Positions 33,480 through 45,942 of a stretch of DNA of 64,000 bases are shown one piece after another. Both the position numbers and the translations under genes were made by a program. Source of the DNA: Arcuatula senhousia. Its lineage: Eukaryota; Mollusca; Bivalvia; Mytilida; Mytilidae. Below the pieces are notes generated by a model. That model was not told the DNA's origin and ran no database searches. It saw nothing but the letters and a program-made list of their open reading frames with translations. Numbering within the stretch: position 1 is the stretch's first letter; each line of letters begins with the position of its first letter. The stretch spans positions 20,256,103 to 20,320,102 of the forward strand of contig OZ020304.1 in NCBI GenBank assembly GCA_963971305.1. Direction: 5' to 3'.

Positions 33480-36400
33480 CTGAAAAAAGAACAAAACTAT
33501 CTGAACAATGTTTAACTTGAAGCATAAATCAAAACTAAGTTATCAATTTCAGGATTGCACCGTCCTCTTTATAATGATTTCAGTTTAATTTGTTTTACCA
33601 AAGATATAACTAATTTTGTCATTGGGATAAATACGGTATTTGTTATCCATATAACTTGTGAATAAATGTGCAATGACAATGCAACTTCATAAACATTAAC
33701 TTTTGTGTCTAGTGGATTTATAAATAAAGCATTAAGTCAAACATTCTTAACCACCCAGTTTTATTTTGTTTTTATAAATTGATAGTAAATAACAATGTCG
33801 TCGATTTCGTAGGTGTTGTTTTCTATATCTCATCGTCTAACATGTGTTTACATGTCAATACTGATTCGTTATTCCAAAGATTGTAGGGAATATTGAGATT
33901 TTCCTGATAGATCATCACATCTAACAGGCTTGCCAATGTTTATTGAATCCCGTTTGTTGTCGTCACTCAAGAGTTTTTTTGGTGTTTTTTTTTCAGAAGA
34001 AATCATCTTATTGTCATGGGTACAGATGTGTGTTGGAGGTGTCGTCTTTTACCGGACTTGACCTGCACTAATAGATCGTTTGCAACGTGATAGGTATTCT
34101 AAAGCAAGCAGGAACTCTTCCGGAGCACCTGAGTGTTTGCATTCGTGTCGATTTCAGGTCACGTTGCGATTTGGTTGTAACGTGTTTTTCGAGTTTATTG
34201 TGTGGTTTGTTTTTGTGATGATTTTATATCTACAAAGTTTGTCTATGACTGTTCGGATTTACGAAGCAGAGGTACCAATGGGGTATCCGAATGTCAAAAG
34301 TCCGAAAGGACAGAGTTGAATATCAATCAACGCGTACTCAAGTCGAAACGAGCAAGTGAATTGCCCCATTGATATACCTTTTCTTCTTTAAATATAAAAT
34401 GTGCATCTTATGTTATTTGGTATTTCATTTATTGCAATTGGCAGGAGTTTCTTAATACTAGACAAATATAGTCTACTCTTGTATACCATCAAATCATAAG
34501 ACTAGTATATATACCACTTATTATGAATCCTTGTTCGTAGGTTCCACCTTTATCGACTACTAGTCCTGAAAAAATATCAAATACGATAAACTCTTTATAG
34601 TTTTACTTACGAAGTTGCTTTTGGTATTAAGTATGCATTGAATAACAATTGTATCCTAAATATTGGCCAAAACATATTGGTTATCACAGAAGGTTTTAAG
34701 CTTATGTTTCGCTAATTTCCTTAATTTTCAGGATGAGCCTTATGTAGTTATATAACTATCGGATTTTCGCGGTTTTTTTTATTTTCTAGACAGGGTAAAT
34801 CGGTCAGGCAATATTCCTACCAGAGGATCTATTTCAGAACATTAATCGTGTATTTTTTATTGTTTCAATGCATTAAATGTTATACAGATTGTCTCAACTG
34901 AGGTACATCTTTATACCCCTATATAAATGCGATATAAATGTGAACTGCATAAAATGTATCAATACACAAGTTAATGTATTAAGCATTGTTGACCTTTAAA
35001 CTTTTACCTTTAAGTCAATACATAAATATTCAAGTGGGCAGAGCCAAATTACAGGTTTCTCAACGGGTAAAGCGAACGAACAAAATTGATATGATCGTTT
35101 TAAAGTGTGTGAAAAACAGATCGTTATTTATTGTTAGTGCTGCACGTAAGCTCTGCCTTTTAACGCTGTAGCGCTTTGATTCATTCTCTTTGGTAAGTGG
35201 GATTTTCTTCAGTCGTAATGAATAAAAGTTTGAATGACTACATCTATTTTTATGGCCCGACCACGTATGTGGATCGGACATATAGTTTTACCCTTGTCCG
35301 TCCGTCCATCCGTCCGTCCGTCCGTACGTCCGTACGTCCGTCCGTAACACTTTGGTTAAGTTCTTGGTTAAGGTCCATTACTCGGATACTAGATGTTGGG
35401 GGTCAATGATATTTCACCACCAGATGGGTCTTGGGTAGGGCTACACCACCCACTAGAAATTAGGCCACTGTGACCTATGTTTTATGCATGAACGACTTCG
35501 GTTAAGTTCTTGGTTAAGGTCCATAACTTGGATTCTAGATGTTGGGGGTCAATGATATTTCATTACTAGATGTGTCTTAGGTAAGGTGGCACCACCCACT
35601 AGAAATTAGGTCACTGTGACCTATATTTTACGCATGAATGACTTTGGTTAAGTTCTTGGTTAAGGTCCATTACTCGGATACTAGATGTTGGGGGTCAATG
35701 ATATTTCACCAGTAGATAGGTCTTGGGTAGGGCTACACCACCCACTAAAAATTAGGTCACTGTGACCTATATTTTATGCATGAACAACTTCGGTTAAGTT
35801 CTTGGTTAAGGTCCATATCTCAGATACTACATGTTGATGGTCAATGATATTTCACCAATAGATGTGTCTTGGGTAAGGTGACACCATCCACTAGAAATTA
35901 GGTCACTGTGACCTATATTTTATGCATGAATGACTTTGGTTAAGTTCTTGATTAAGGTCCATATCTCAGATACTACATGTTGATGGTCAATGATATTTCA
36001 CCACTAGATCCACTAGAAATGAGGTCACTGTGACATATATTTTACGCATGAATGACTTTGGTAAAGTTCTTGGTTAAGGTCCATATCTTGAATACTACAT
36101 GTTAGGGGTCAATAATAATTCACTACTCGATGAGTCTTGGTAACATGGCACCACCCACCAGGTCACAGCAACCTATATTTTACACATGAACACTTTTGAA
36201 CAATTTCTTGGTAAAGGTCCATATCCCAGGTAATACACATTGAGGTTCAATGATATTTCAAGAACGGGAGGGCCATCCTGTGGCTCATAGACACATTTTC
36301 TAGTTTGTTGTAAATTCTCCGTCTTACAAATTTTAAATCAGTACATACCAGCAATGGGAGGTCCAACAAAGTAACCGATGCCACCGATAAAATACATGAT

Positions 36401-39400
36401 GCCCACTCCACTAGAAACTCTTGCCACCCCAATCAGCTCCATACACAATGGGTTAATCAGTGTCACTAATCCTCCGCCATACAATCCAAACATAAGAGCA
36501 TATACAAGTTTTCCTTTATATGACATGGAAAATATGGGAAACGAAAGGGTCAAAATTCCTGCTATTGCATTAAGGCCAAAGTTTAGTAATACTGGGTCCA
36601 AACCGTTATGTCCCAATGCAAGACCGGACACTACCCTTCCAAACATCGAGGTTATTCCTGTATAGGTCAAAAGTAATGCTGCATTTTCTTTGGAAGATCC
36701 ATGTAAAACAGCATAGTTTGGCAAGTGAAGTAAAATAATAGAGAATGGTATATTCCAGAACAGAAACTGCACACAATTAAACATAAATGCCTTGTCAGCC
36801 AAAATATCAAAATGAAAAATATTTTTAACTACTGCTAGAATATATTTATTTCTCTTTGTTTGGTTTTTGTTCTCTTGTAAGTTTTGTAAATCTTTCTTGT
36901 GTCTGTTTTCAAGATCGGTTGGTTTCATAAGTAACCCGTGAATTATATTATGACTAGATATCCCAGCAAGAACTAAGAAAGCTCCTTGAAGTCCGTATGT
37001 TTTGATTAAGAACTGAAGTACAGGACCGGCAATGAACAATCCGAGTCCGGCTCCACAAGTCACAATAGCCAGCGCTAAACCTCGTTTTACGTGAAAGAAA
37101 TACCCAATTACCACAAGGGGCGGCGTTGCACAAAGACCCAAACCAGATCCTAAAAGTAAACAATATAAATACATGTAATATAAATAATAATAATAATGTA
37201 AGTAATAATTTTGATTTTGTGATAAAATTACATTGATTATTAATGAATAAACAGTATGTATCTTCCAAGGATATGTTTCTCATCGGTTGTTCTCTACACT
37301 AAAAAAAAATATGAACGACGTCATGCACTCATAGACAAATATGGGTTTTTCTATCTCGCAGATGAGTGAAAATTTTGGTTTGTCTAAGGTTTTGTTTTGT
37401 ATTTCTTTACCGGATTTGACACACTGAATTGACAATTGGCAAAAGCTTCGCAAACAGGAGCCGCTTACTCTTCCAGAGCACCTGAGTTTACTCTCGTGAC
37501 GACTTTAGTTCACGTTGTTGATTTCTAGTGGAATTGAACATTGATCGATTTGGGTGGTTTTTTGTGTGTTTGAGTATTGTGCTTCGTCTAGGAATATTGA
37601 TAAGGGGGGAAGGCTGGGCCCAAAAAACTAGTTTTACCCGCGATAATTTATATGTGCCTGTCCTAAGCCAGGAATCTTTGACAAAGCTTTTGTTTTTACT
37701 TGTCTTTTTGATTTTTTCTGTTCCTTGTTTAAAAAGGGGTCTATCTGTGACTATTTCATGACTGGATTTGAAATAAATGCATTTATTTAGACCATGGGCC
37801 AATTGCAGAACGGCGAGCAACGGCTACTGGCGGTTTTGGTTTTACTAAATTGCCGCTTGTTATGTGAACCGTGTCGGAAACACTTATTCCACATCTCATT
37901 ATTTTCCATTCTGTTCGGTTGATGTGTTTTCTTATGGTTTCTGCTTTTCGTGCTGTTCTCGTTCATATTTACTGGTTTTGTCATTGCCCTTTCGAACTTT
38001 TGACACTCGGATGGCCCGTTTGTGTCTCTCTGCTTCTTTCCTGTACTTAAGATTCTTACGAACATATGTTGAAATAAATGTAGAATTTATTTTTTTTTAA
38101 TTTAGGGACTGTTAAGGTAATGTATCAATTTGAAATAAAGCTGACTATTAAATAATATACATACATCACCTACGTATGTTGTGCATATTTCACAACTCAC
38201 TCGTTATGCCGAGACCGACTTATTAAAAAAGTTGTTCTTTCGATATCAACCATTTTTAGAAAAAAATCAAAACAATGAAAGATGAAATGATTCGTGATTA
38301 TTTCAATATGGTTTTTTTGCTGTTTGTTGTTCTGAGATGGTCACCTCACTATTCCGTTTGTGTCTCACAACCGTCATGACCGTGTTGTGTTTTGTGTTGA
38401 TACCTGAAAATCGCAATGCAAGAGGGACTTTTGGTGACATCAAACATGTTGTAACAGACCATATCTATTTGAAATGCTTGTACTAAGTCAGGACCATTGT
38501 GATCTTCAATTTCTCCAGTGTCTTTGCCTTGTTTTATTTTCTCGTCTTCAACATTTGAGATTGATCACCCTAATCCGTTAGTTTTGTTAGTTTAGAACTG
38601 GTTTTATCAATAGTTGACTTTACCTGCAATGATCCCGTAAGTGATCAGTAAATGGTCGAGATTATTTGAGACAAAGTAACTCAATGAAAATCCAATAAAC
38701 ATCAGAATGGATCCAGCTACCATAGCAAATCTACAGTTGAACATGTTGATCAGAATACTAGATAAAGGCCCTATAGAGTAAGAAATAGTAAATAACGAAT
38801 TAAAACTATTTCTTCTAAAAAAAAATAACAGTAAATATTGTGGACGAACTAGATCAGCGTGCTAGATAGCAATCCTATGAAAAGGTTAAGTGTGCAAAAG
38901 TAAAATTAGCACACATTTGAAAGAAGCGAAGAGGCACCAATGGGGCATTAGTCCGAAAGAGCAACGACGAAACCGGCAAACACGAACAAAAACACGAACG
39001 CAAATCAACAACGCAAACTCAAGTCGTGACAAGTGTGAACTCATGTGCTCCGGAAGAGTAAGCGGTTCATGTCTGCTGTAGCACATCCGTCGTGTTGCTA
39101 ATTCCCAATTCAGTGTGTCGAATCCGGTGAAGGAAGACAAAACAAATTTCTACGACAAATCAACATCTGCACTCATTTGAGAGATAGAAATCCCATATTT
39201 GTCTACGTGTGCACGGTGTCTACCGTAAATTTTCTTAAGTGAAGACAGCAACCGTGGAGCAACATAACCCTGTGTCAGCAATCTCTTTGCCAAATGTGAC
39301 GCTCTGCAAAGGAAATCGCTGAATTCCCGCAAGCTCTGGAGTAACTAATCAACTGTGATACGAAGACTTCATAAGCAGGAGCGGACGGAATGTTGCTACA

Positions 39401-42091
39401 CAAAAAGGGGAAGTTGACGATTGGAAAGTTGAAGTCATCATGTTTGTCATAGAGCTTTGTTGAAAATCTTCCTTGATAGTCAATTTCGAGATGTAGATCT
39501 AAATATGACGCAGACTTCCTAGAATCCGTTGTGTCCTTTATCTCAAGCTCCTGGGGATATTTGAGATGGAGAAAGTCACCAAATTGGGAATTGTTTATTG
39601 AAAGGACATCATCAATATAACGGAACGTGATGTTGAAAGAGAGAGCTAGTCTACGATCTTTTTTGTCTAGAAGAGATTGTAAAAAGTCTGCTCCATATGA
39701 ATGTAGAAACAAATCAGCTAAGGTGCACAATTAGTGCCCATTGGAATCCCTGTTGTTTGATGAAAAACACGTCCACCAAACCAATCTAGAATAACAATCG
39801 TAATATTTCTGGAGACCGGATTTTATTGCCATAAGTATTGAAGTCAACAGAACTGAAAGAGGTTTAGTGGTACATTTTGATGACCCTGCAATGAACCGCT
39901 GTTTACATGGATTTTTATGTAATTAAGGAATCCAATACAGGGATGGAAGTCATCATTGTAAGCACCAACAGAAAGCCCGACGGAGGAAATGACAGATTTG
40001 TGATTGTCCAATATTTCCTCCTTAGACAGTGTTGTAGCTGTGTATGGGGCGCTTTTGCTGGTACAGCCAACCCCTAATTCAACTGTCAAGCAGTCAATAT
40101 AGTGTTTATTGCACACAAAAATGATGTTATTTGGTGCTTTGTCTGCAGGTACAACAAAATATTTGCCATGTAAGGTGGACAGTGTTTCTTCAACATCAGC
40201 GTTGTTAAAAATGAATGTTGCTTAAGTGCTCATTAAGCCCTTCTAAGAATTGATTCTTTTCAAAATCAATGACCTCACAGCTTTAACCCATTCCAACAAA
40301 ACGTCATTTTCTTTCTCCTGTTCTTTCTTGGTCCATTTTCTGCCAAAGTCTTCAACTGAATCCATAATTGTTTTAAAATTATGGTTCCAATTGATTCGTC
40401 TAGGCTTTTTTCCTTTAGCCAAAACATCGCGAAGTAAGTCATTTTACACGATGTTCAAGTCACCAGTGATAACGTGGCCAGAGGGACCATAATTGAATGG
40501 GGACTGTTCGCAAGAGCAGTCTGGAGGTTTTGCTTTGAGGTCATTGATTTGGAAATCCCGCAACACCTTTTTTTGTAATTGAAAACCTTGGGTGCAACAG
40601 TGGAAGTATAGGTATAAGAGATGATTGGAATACTTTTGTCTTTGAAATAGGGAAGTGAGAGAAAAGAACGGTTGTTTATACTATTTTCATGTGGAACTTC
40701 GACAGGTTTGAATAGGCGGTTGTAACCGATATCAAGAACAATAGCGGTCAATCGGTAAAGGTTGGAATTTGGGTAAGTGAATGGATTTTCAAGACATTGT
40801 TTATACAAGGTATTAAGTTTCGAAAGGGGTATAGAATACAGTTTAGTGCGAATGTGATGAATCCCTAGTGGTTTTTGGACAAACGGTAGCAATTCATTAA
40901 TTGTAACATCGCAGAGCTTTGGTGCATTGTATTCACGATTACCACGACTGCGTTTCCGTCTTTCGGTTATTTCAAAGAGATTCATCACATTCACATCATC
41001 GTATCTAGGGCTAGACAAATTACCTATACTTCCGATGTTGTCGTTGCACGCATAAGGTAGTGCGGTTCCCATTCGTTTAATCCAGAACTCTTCTCTTTCT
41101 CTACGGAAAGGTGTACTCAAAGTGGGATCGTCTGTTGTATGGTAAATTTTCTCTAGAATGCGAACTCTCAAGGACAACAGGTTGGTTGAAATGTTGGTAG
41201 ACAAAAGGAAAATTGTCGTTGTTGACACCTGACCTGTGGCCACGCATACGAGCATTTATTTTTTATTTGAAACTTTATTTATAGAAGAATGGTCTTCATC
41301 ATAGATGTTGCTCATTATATAGACAAAAATGTTCTTTTGCTATTTTTAGGCTTTTTTATTACTCTCAAGTTCTTTAGGCAAAGACACAATTATTTGAAAA
41401 AAGGCTACATTCCTTTATTTCTCTGGATGTTTTCATGTTTAAATCTAAATTGTTATTTCATTCTGTACCATTCAGGAAAATGTTCGGTTTCTCATATAAT
41501 AGAACGATTATTTATTAACAATATTAATGACTTTGAATATCATGATTATGCATGCATATTATTATACTGTTGGTTTGTTTCCTTTCGTGAGAATTAATTT
41601 TCCTGTTATTTCCTTGAATATTTTACTTCGTGGTTAACAAGTTTTGTTAGAAGGAATTAAACGAATGATACACTGCAACCAAGTGTGAAAATTAATAACC
41701 CAACCATAATAAGAAAGAAACCAAAGTAAAAGAATTGCTTTCAGCCTATCACATTGACTCATGTAAAAAGTCTAAATATTTGTGCGCAACATCATTTCTT
41801 ACCTATACATTTGCTATCTGTAAGAGGAAGCAAGTTCCTGTGGGTTGTGTTAGTAAACTACAGCATAAACAACTTACCCATAAGTGACAACAGACTTGTG
41901 TAGAGAGCGCCTATAAATGATGTGTACACATTTTCGCTCTGAAATTTCTGAAGCAGGGCAACATGGACGACCCCAGCGCAGTAGATCAACGTCCCATTCA
42001 GAACACCAGCCAAACTTGAAGCGGCCATAACAACCCACGCCCATCCTTTATCTAAATCTTTGTTTTCTTCTTCGTTGTACTTCTTCATCAT
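33253..42091 (-). CDS. Copy B: complete SLC16/MCT-like transporter, 5 exons, 479 aa
   Basis: Exons (minus strand): 41,878-42,091; 38,624-38,770; 36,349-37,149; 34,515-34,565; 33,253-33,479. All have GT-AG borders and join into 1,440 nt, 479 residues, normal for the family. The product should be a plasma-membrane carrier of the monocarboxylate-transporter type (12 helices, N and C termini inside). TM1 starts with DKGWAWVV (residues 14-21), a form of the DGGWGW signature; the TM5 signature YFFHVKRGLALAIVTCGAG is at 137-155; a basic central loop follows KPTDLENRHKKD; TM8 carries FGRVVSGLALGH; the last helix is in exon 5 (SLFILAAIFTLVANNF). The lysine that in MCT1 lies in TM1 (Lys38) is not present at the corresponding place (YCAGVVHVAL), so the substrate need not be lactate. 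All introns are phase 1. It is divergently placed relative to copies A and D. Confidence 0.9.
34080..34330 (+). repeat. Penelope-like 3' UTR fragment in copy B intron 4
   Basis: AGGAACTCTTCCGGAGCACC, then GTGTGGTTTGTTTTTGTGAT, GGTACCAATGGGGTATCCGA and AAAGTCCGAAAGGACAGAG match the untranslated tail of the RT elements at 12.5, 39.0 and 58.3 kb. Confidence 0.55.
34515..34565 (-). CDS. Copy B exon 4 (51-nt microexon)
   Basis: Acceptor TTTTTTCAG, donor GTATAT. With the split glycines it encodes GLVVDKGGTYEQGFIISG, the loop between the last two helices. Copy A has the same exon and copy D begins the same text at the window edge. Confidence 0.85.
35250..36303 (+). mobile_element. Helentron-like element in copy B intron 3, GGCCCGACCACG family
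   Basis: An imperfect palindromic start (ATGGCCCGACCACGTATGTG, near 35,252) is followed by GTCCGTCCATCCGTCCGTCC, then six units of about 130-155 bp (starts near 35,354, 35,492, 35,648, 35,795, 35,940 and 36,068, with TTAAGTTCTTGGTTAAGGTC). The 3' end has a GGGCCATCCTGTGGCTC hairpin and CTAG at 36,300-36,303, only 45 bp from the exon 3 donor of copy B. Confidence 0.7.
36349..37149 (-). CDS. Copy B exon 3
   Basis: 801 nt, residues 121-388, from TTTACTTTTAG to GTATGT. It holds the TM4-TM11 core with the TM5 signature, the basic cytoplasmic loop and NPLCMELIGVARVSSGVGIM. Exactly the same length as copy D exon 3. Confidence 0.92.
37300..38110 (+). repeat. Penelope-like 3' tail joined to a dispersed repeat, copy B intron 2
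   Basis: The left part encodes the last RT-ORF residues (CTCATAGACAAATATGGG, IDKYG...) and the 3' UTR word CTTCCAGAGCACCTGAG. From about 37,560 to 37,910 the minus strand carries VKLVFWAQPSPL and the GAGATGTGGAATAAG word, as at 9,200-9,560. The right end returns to 3' UTR-like text (CTTTTGACACTCGGATGGCC), so one repeat is inserted in the other. Confidence 0.5.
38624..38770 (-). CDS. Copy B exon 2
   Basis: 147 nt between CTATAG and GTAAAG. It encodes PLSSILINMFNCRFAMVAGS and ILMFIGFSLSYFVS, covering TM2-TM3 by position in the family. 84% or more identical by eye to copy D exon 2. Confidence 0.9.
38846..38886 (-). pseudogene. Relic of an extra MCT exon 2 (5' end)
   Basis: Minus strand: TCATAG, then GATTGCTATCTAGCACGCTG ATC, closely matching the acceptor and first codons of copy D exon 2 (TATAG, GACCCCTATCTAGCTTGCTG ATC). 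It lies 75 bp upstream of the intact copy B exon 2 and breaks off at an in-frame TAG. Confidence 0.55.
39150..40116 (-). pseudogene. Reverse transcriptase region of the Penelope-like element
   Basis: The lead-in frame (39,844-40,116) reads CNKHYIDCLTVELGVG, LSKEEILDNHKSVISSVGLS. The core frame (39,275-39,730) reads CTLADLFLHSYGADFLQSLL, FRYIDDVLSINNSQFGDFLH, ELEIKDTTDSRKSASYLDLH, CSNIPSAPAYEVFVSQLISY. YIDD is the catalytic box. The segment between the two frames is lost, and a frameshift near 39,275 separates the tail (LTQGYVAPRLLSSLKKIYGR). Confidence 0.65.
40455..41255 (-). pseudogene. GIY-YIG-like nuclease half of the Penelope-like ORF
   Basis: 266 open residues. The N-terminal part has LRVRILEKIYHTTDDPTLST, then RREREEFWIKRMGTALPYAC NDNIGS. 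R-E-x-F/Y-WI-x-x-L/M-x-T-x-x-PYG-N is the C-terminal signature of the GIY-YIG nuclease in Penelope-like elements; the GIY and YIG strands themselves lie upstream and are missing here. The following KRSRGNREYNAPK and LGIHHIRTKLYSIPLSKL text is the family's linker towards the RT. In intact elements the nuclease nicks the target. Truncated, so inactive. Confidence 0.55.
41878..42091 (-). CDS. Copy B exon 1
   Basis: Start ATGATG at 42,091; residues 1-71 plus one base, ending ATG G before GTAAG. The second Met codon follows directly, so the start could be either. An AG that could end a 5' untranslated intron lies just upstream of the start codon, as in copies A, C and D. Confidence 0.9.
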
Positions 42092-43714
42092 TGGCCTCCG
42101 CTGAATTTAACAATCCTAGTAGTGGTAATTAGCATAAATCATGAATTCGTAGGGATTGTTATCACAGGTAGAAACAATTGCATCGACTTGAAGAATAAAG
42201 GTAATAACAAGATTACCGAACATGAAGCACCAATCTAAAAAGTCCAAGAGAAAAGACAAAACTTAGAAATTTATACCATTACTATAGATAGGCAAATAGA
42301 TTCCATATTTTTCTTCTAATATTCAAGTTTGTTAAAGACATCATTCCTATTGCTAAGAAGAAAAAATTCTGAACTCTTTAGATGTGGTCCTAGCAGTGAT
42401 ATTTATTTTTCAGGAAGATTTAAGTTGATTATCCAATCAAATATGGTACAATACATCTTATTGCAAAATGATTAATTATTCAGTTTTGTTTTGTTATGCA
42501 TACATTTCAAACTAGTATTTTTCTCTGATGGAAGAAATGATGCTGAAAATTTATTACCAATAAAATGTATTATTAAAGTAAAGTCATACATCATCATAAT
42601 CCAGCTTCCTGTTGGTGATGTATTAAACTTCTAGGAAATATTTTTTAAACGAAAACGACTGTTTAAGGAGAAACACTCATATACTATATAATCAAATATC
42701 CAGTACTAGTATATTAAATCAATATGGTTTTAAATCGCAATACGCCAAAGTTATACATTAAGTACTTTAAAAATAGTTTAGGATTATATCATTTCAAGAT
42801 TATAATCTATTTCATTCAATTTAACTTGTAGATAAGAATTTAGTCTTGTGTTTAGATGGATAAAATTGTTCAATTTCATATTACACTTACAGTTTACGTC
42901 CAATATTTACCATTGAAACTCCATGATTCTCTGATGCGGGTCTTATAGTTTAGATTAGTCTCATGTATAAACCTTGACATTGAACAGTGCATTGGTAAAA
43001 CAATACATTTAAATCACCAATTATTATATCCATTCTATATGTTGTAAACCATAAAAAGATGTTAGCATGCAAAAATAGATCGACCTATATAGATCTATTT
43101 ATCGACCATTTATCAAAATAATATAGCAATTGTCATTATTAAACTGTAAAATCTTGTTTCTTTGAAAGGACAATTGTGAGTTTAGTTTTTCAGCACAAAA
43201 TTTAACTGAGCTAAAATAATAGTATTTCAGTCGTAAAGAGCTGTTTTATGATTTGAAAGAACAAAATTCATTTAAAGTGACAAAAAGTTTAATTTGTCAA
43301 ATAGGTCAAAAAATGTTTTTTACATATCATTTCTTTATATTTACCAAATATTGTGTGTCCTGAATGGTAATCAATTCCAAGTTGTCGAAAAAAAACTGCC
43401 AATAACCTTATGCGGCTTGCCGATGGGAAAACCCTGTTAAAACTTAAAGGTTAATGTAAAAAAAAATGTTCTGATATTTCTAAATTAGGAAAACAAAATC
43501 GATATGGCTTTTCTAAAAAAAGTTATGAAATGATAAGACGTGGTATACATACTCGCTGTATTCACCTACGACACTGATGTTCTCTCGTGTTCTGGAACAT
43601 TTTGATCTCTTGTAAATATTATCCTGTTTGTTTTCACTTTGTAATTTAGCAAGAGGACGCTGAAAAATAAAAGAACTAATTGATTTAAAAGTGAAAAAAG
43701 GAACACGAATGACA
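42092..43714. other. Upstream region of gene B, no feature recognised
   Basis: AT-rich, no protein-like frame. It should contain the promoter and any 5' untranslated exon of copy B, but I cannot point to a TATA box or initiator with confidence. Confidence 0.4.
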
Positions 43715-45161
43715 ATTGTAGTTTGAAAGATGATGAAAAATCATGAAAAATGCTTTGAATTTTCGGTATACTCTGCCATTGATTAAAGTCGTGTTATTTC
43801 CGTTATATTATCCTCTGTTTTTTTTCTACAGTAAGGAGAGCCTAAATTTCAATTTGTATACAACCCTTAAGTCGATATAAGTCATGTACCTTTTTGCCTA
43901 TACTAATCTTTAAGCTCAGTTGTTTAACGAATTATGTTCTAAAGTATCATTATCCCACATCAACAGAATGGTGAATCTGAGATACCAAGTTCGAAGCAAT
44001 AATCAATTAATTTAGCAAAGCCAGATCATAGGTTGTTCATGCAGATCGACGATGTTCTATCTGAAAAATCGATCATCGGTTTAGCTTTTACTTCTTTGTT
44101 GTTTTGTTACACATATGTGAGCATCAGTCTCATAACAATCTGCTTCTTTTGCTGCATCTTTTGCTAATTTGTAAACTATATCATTCTCCTGAAAACTTCC
44201 ATTGAATATATTCACTTTAACCCAGACTTTCTATATTAGTATTTAATGAATGGATATTTTTTGTGACAATCTGATTTCTAAATCAGCCTTAAGATCCCAA
44301 TAGCTGACTAAAAATCGGAAAATGTTAATTTGATCAAAATCTTCGATAGCACTGTCCTAAGACTAATTTATGGCTATTAAATTGAGTTTTCCTTGCATAT
44401 CGGTTGTTTTTATTCTTTGGTATCCGATTTCCAATGCTCTCATTGACTCTGTGATCGTTTCTGAGAATTTTTATCGTATGTTTTCAATTTTCTTCCTGTT
44501 CTTTTGTTCTTCTTTTTGAATATTCACGCTTTGTGATGATTTAGATACTTGCATGGTTGCTCAGAACAAATCCCTTCAATAACGCCATGGCCTAAAAAAG
44601 CTGAGATTATTTTGGAACGGTTGTCAATAGTTAAGATTTAAGTTAGTACTGACATTAAACTGAAAGAGGAATGTAGGAGACCGAGTCCAAAATTAATTCA
44701 TGGACGAGACTGGAAATCATACAGCTTGATCATGTGTCGTCCAATGCATTATGAGGCACACTTTACCTAATTAAGAGTATACTAATGCCTGGAACATTAA
44801 TATGATATACTGCATAAATTTGTAAGTTTGTGGCACGATGTAAATATCCATAAAGAGCGAAAATTACCAAATTTCGAAAGTCACATAATTCTTTTAAAGT
44901 CCATTTTACACAACAAGAGTCTTTACTTGTTCCCAATACATCGATAAATAGTTGACAGATCATCAGTTGGATGTACCGTTAGACGTACATTGATATTCCT
45001 GGTTTAATGTCTATAAATGTTAATTCAAACACATTAGAACTCTTTTATCAGTGGACAACATATATTACTAGTATGATGCTTAAAGTGATGTTATGACATT
45101 TATGAAATGCTAGACGATATTATGGTTTAGGCCATATTATTTTTTTTTTGTAGATTCTTAT

Positions 45162-45240
45162 CCTCACTCAATGAACATCCAGATATAGCAAATCTACATT
45201 TTGACCATGTTGATCAGCATGCATGACAGTGGTTCTATGA
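45162..45240 (-). pseudogene. Decayed antisense MCT exon 2 (unit 1)
   Basis: Minus strand: TTCATAG, then after 14 bases GCTGATCAACATGGTCAAAA, TGTAGATTTGCTAT, a gap, and CTGGATGTTCATTGAGT. Copy D exon 2 has GCTGATCAACATGTTCAAC, TGTAGATTTGCTAT and CATTGAGT in the same order. About 20 bp are deleted and the frame is lost. Confidence 0.65.
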
Positions 45241-45509
45241 AAAAGAATAAAGTAAAAAGAATTTAGAACTACTATAAAGATAAGAATTAAACTTATGAAA
45301 TATTTTCGATGATTTTAATTCAAAATTATTAAAGCACCAGGTTCCTATCTATCCTTGAACTCCATTGCCGTATTGGCGGAAGTTCTAGTGACGGTAGTAT
45401 GTTAATGTCTTTTGTTGCAACCTTGTCAACAGTCATTTAAAGTCAGCAAGTTTTTGCTATGTTTGAGAATTTTTTTTCCCGCCGATTAAACGACTTTCAG
45501 ACAGTTATG

Positions 45510-45574
45510 AAAAAAGATTTATACTGCAGTTGTTCTATATATTATATAGAACAACTGCAGTATAAATCTTTTTT
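45510..45574. repeat. Perfect 31-bp inverted repeat, 3-bp loop (unit 1)
   Basis: Arms AAAAAAGATTTATACTGCAG plus 11 more bases, ending TTCTATAT, separated by ATT. The identical palindrome is at 52,616-52,680 in unit 2. It could extrude as a cruciform or be the solo end of a hairpin element. Confidence 0.8.
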
Positions 45575-45942
45575 AAAGTAGTCAAATTTTACTGACCGTA
45601 TATGTCAGTATATCACCTTTAGGACACGCCCCTTTTCTATCACTTGCTTACATTTGGGCCTACTTATTTCGTCAACACGGGTAACCCGGTGGTCACAATG
45701 ACATTATGATGCGTTGAGCTTTTCAATATCGAAGCTTGTAGTTTCATGTTCTCCACTTGATATCAGATGCAATCGAAGAAATTTAACTTTTTGTCATGCT
45801 TTCGTATGAAAAACTGCAGTATTAGCATAATTTACTGTTTGAAAATTACATGTAAAATTAACCACAGACTTGTATATTAGAAGATGTTGAATGAATTTGC
45901 AAATAAGGTTATTTATCTACCGGAGCATTGGTACAACAATCA

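Larger units (their letters stand above)
38887..41260 (-). mobile_element. Penelope-like element with upstream GIY-YIG-like domain, in copy B intron 1
   Basis: On the minus strand the order is: GIY-YIG-like C-terminal half (40,455-41,255), RT lead-in (39,844-40,116), RT core with YIDD (39,150-39,730) and a 3' UTR with CTCTTCCGGAGCAC-type text to about 38,890. A nuclease domain ahead of the RT, not behind it, fits the Naiad-type group of Penelope-like elements described from invertebrates. The 5' end is truncated at about 41,260 and part of the RT is deleted between 39,730 and 39,844. Same strand as gene B. Confidence 0.6.

Noticed and set aside
44763..44963. 66-codon minus-strand frame identical at 51,873-52,073
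   Set aside because: Identity reflects the segmental duplication only; the peptide shows no known domain.
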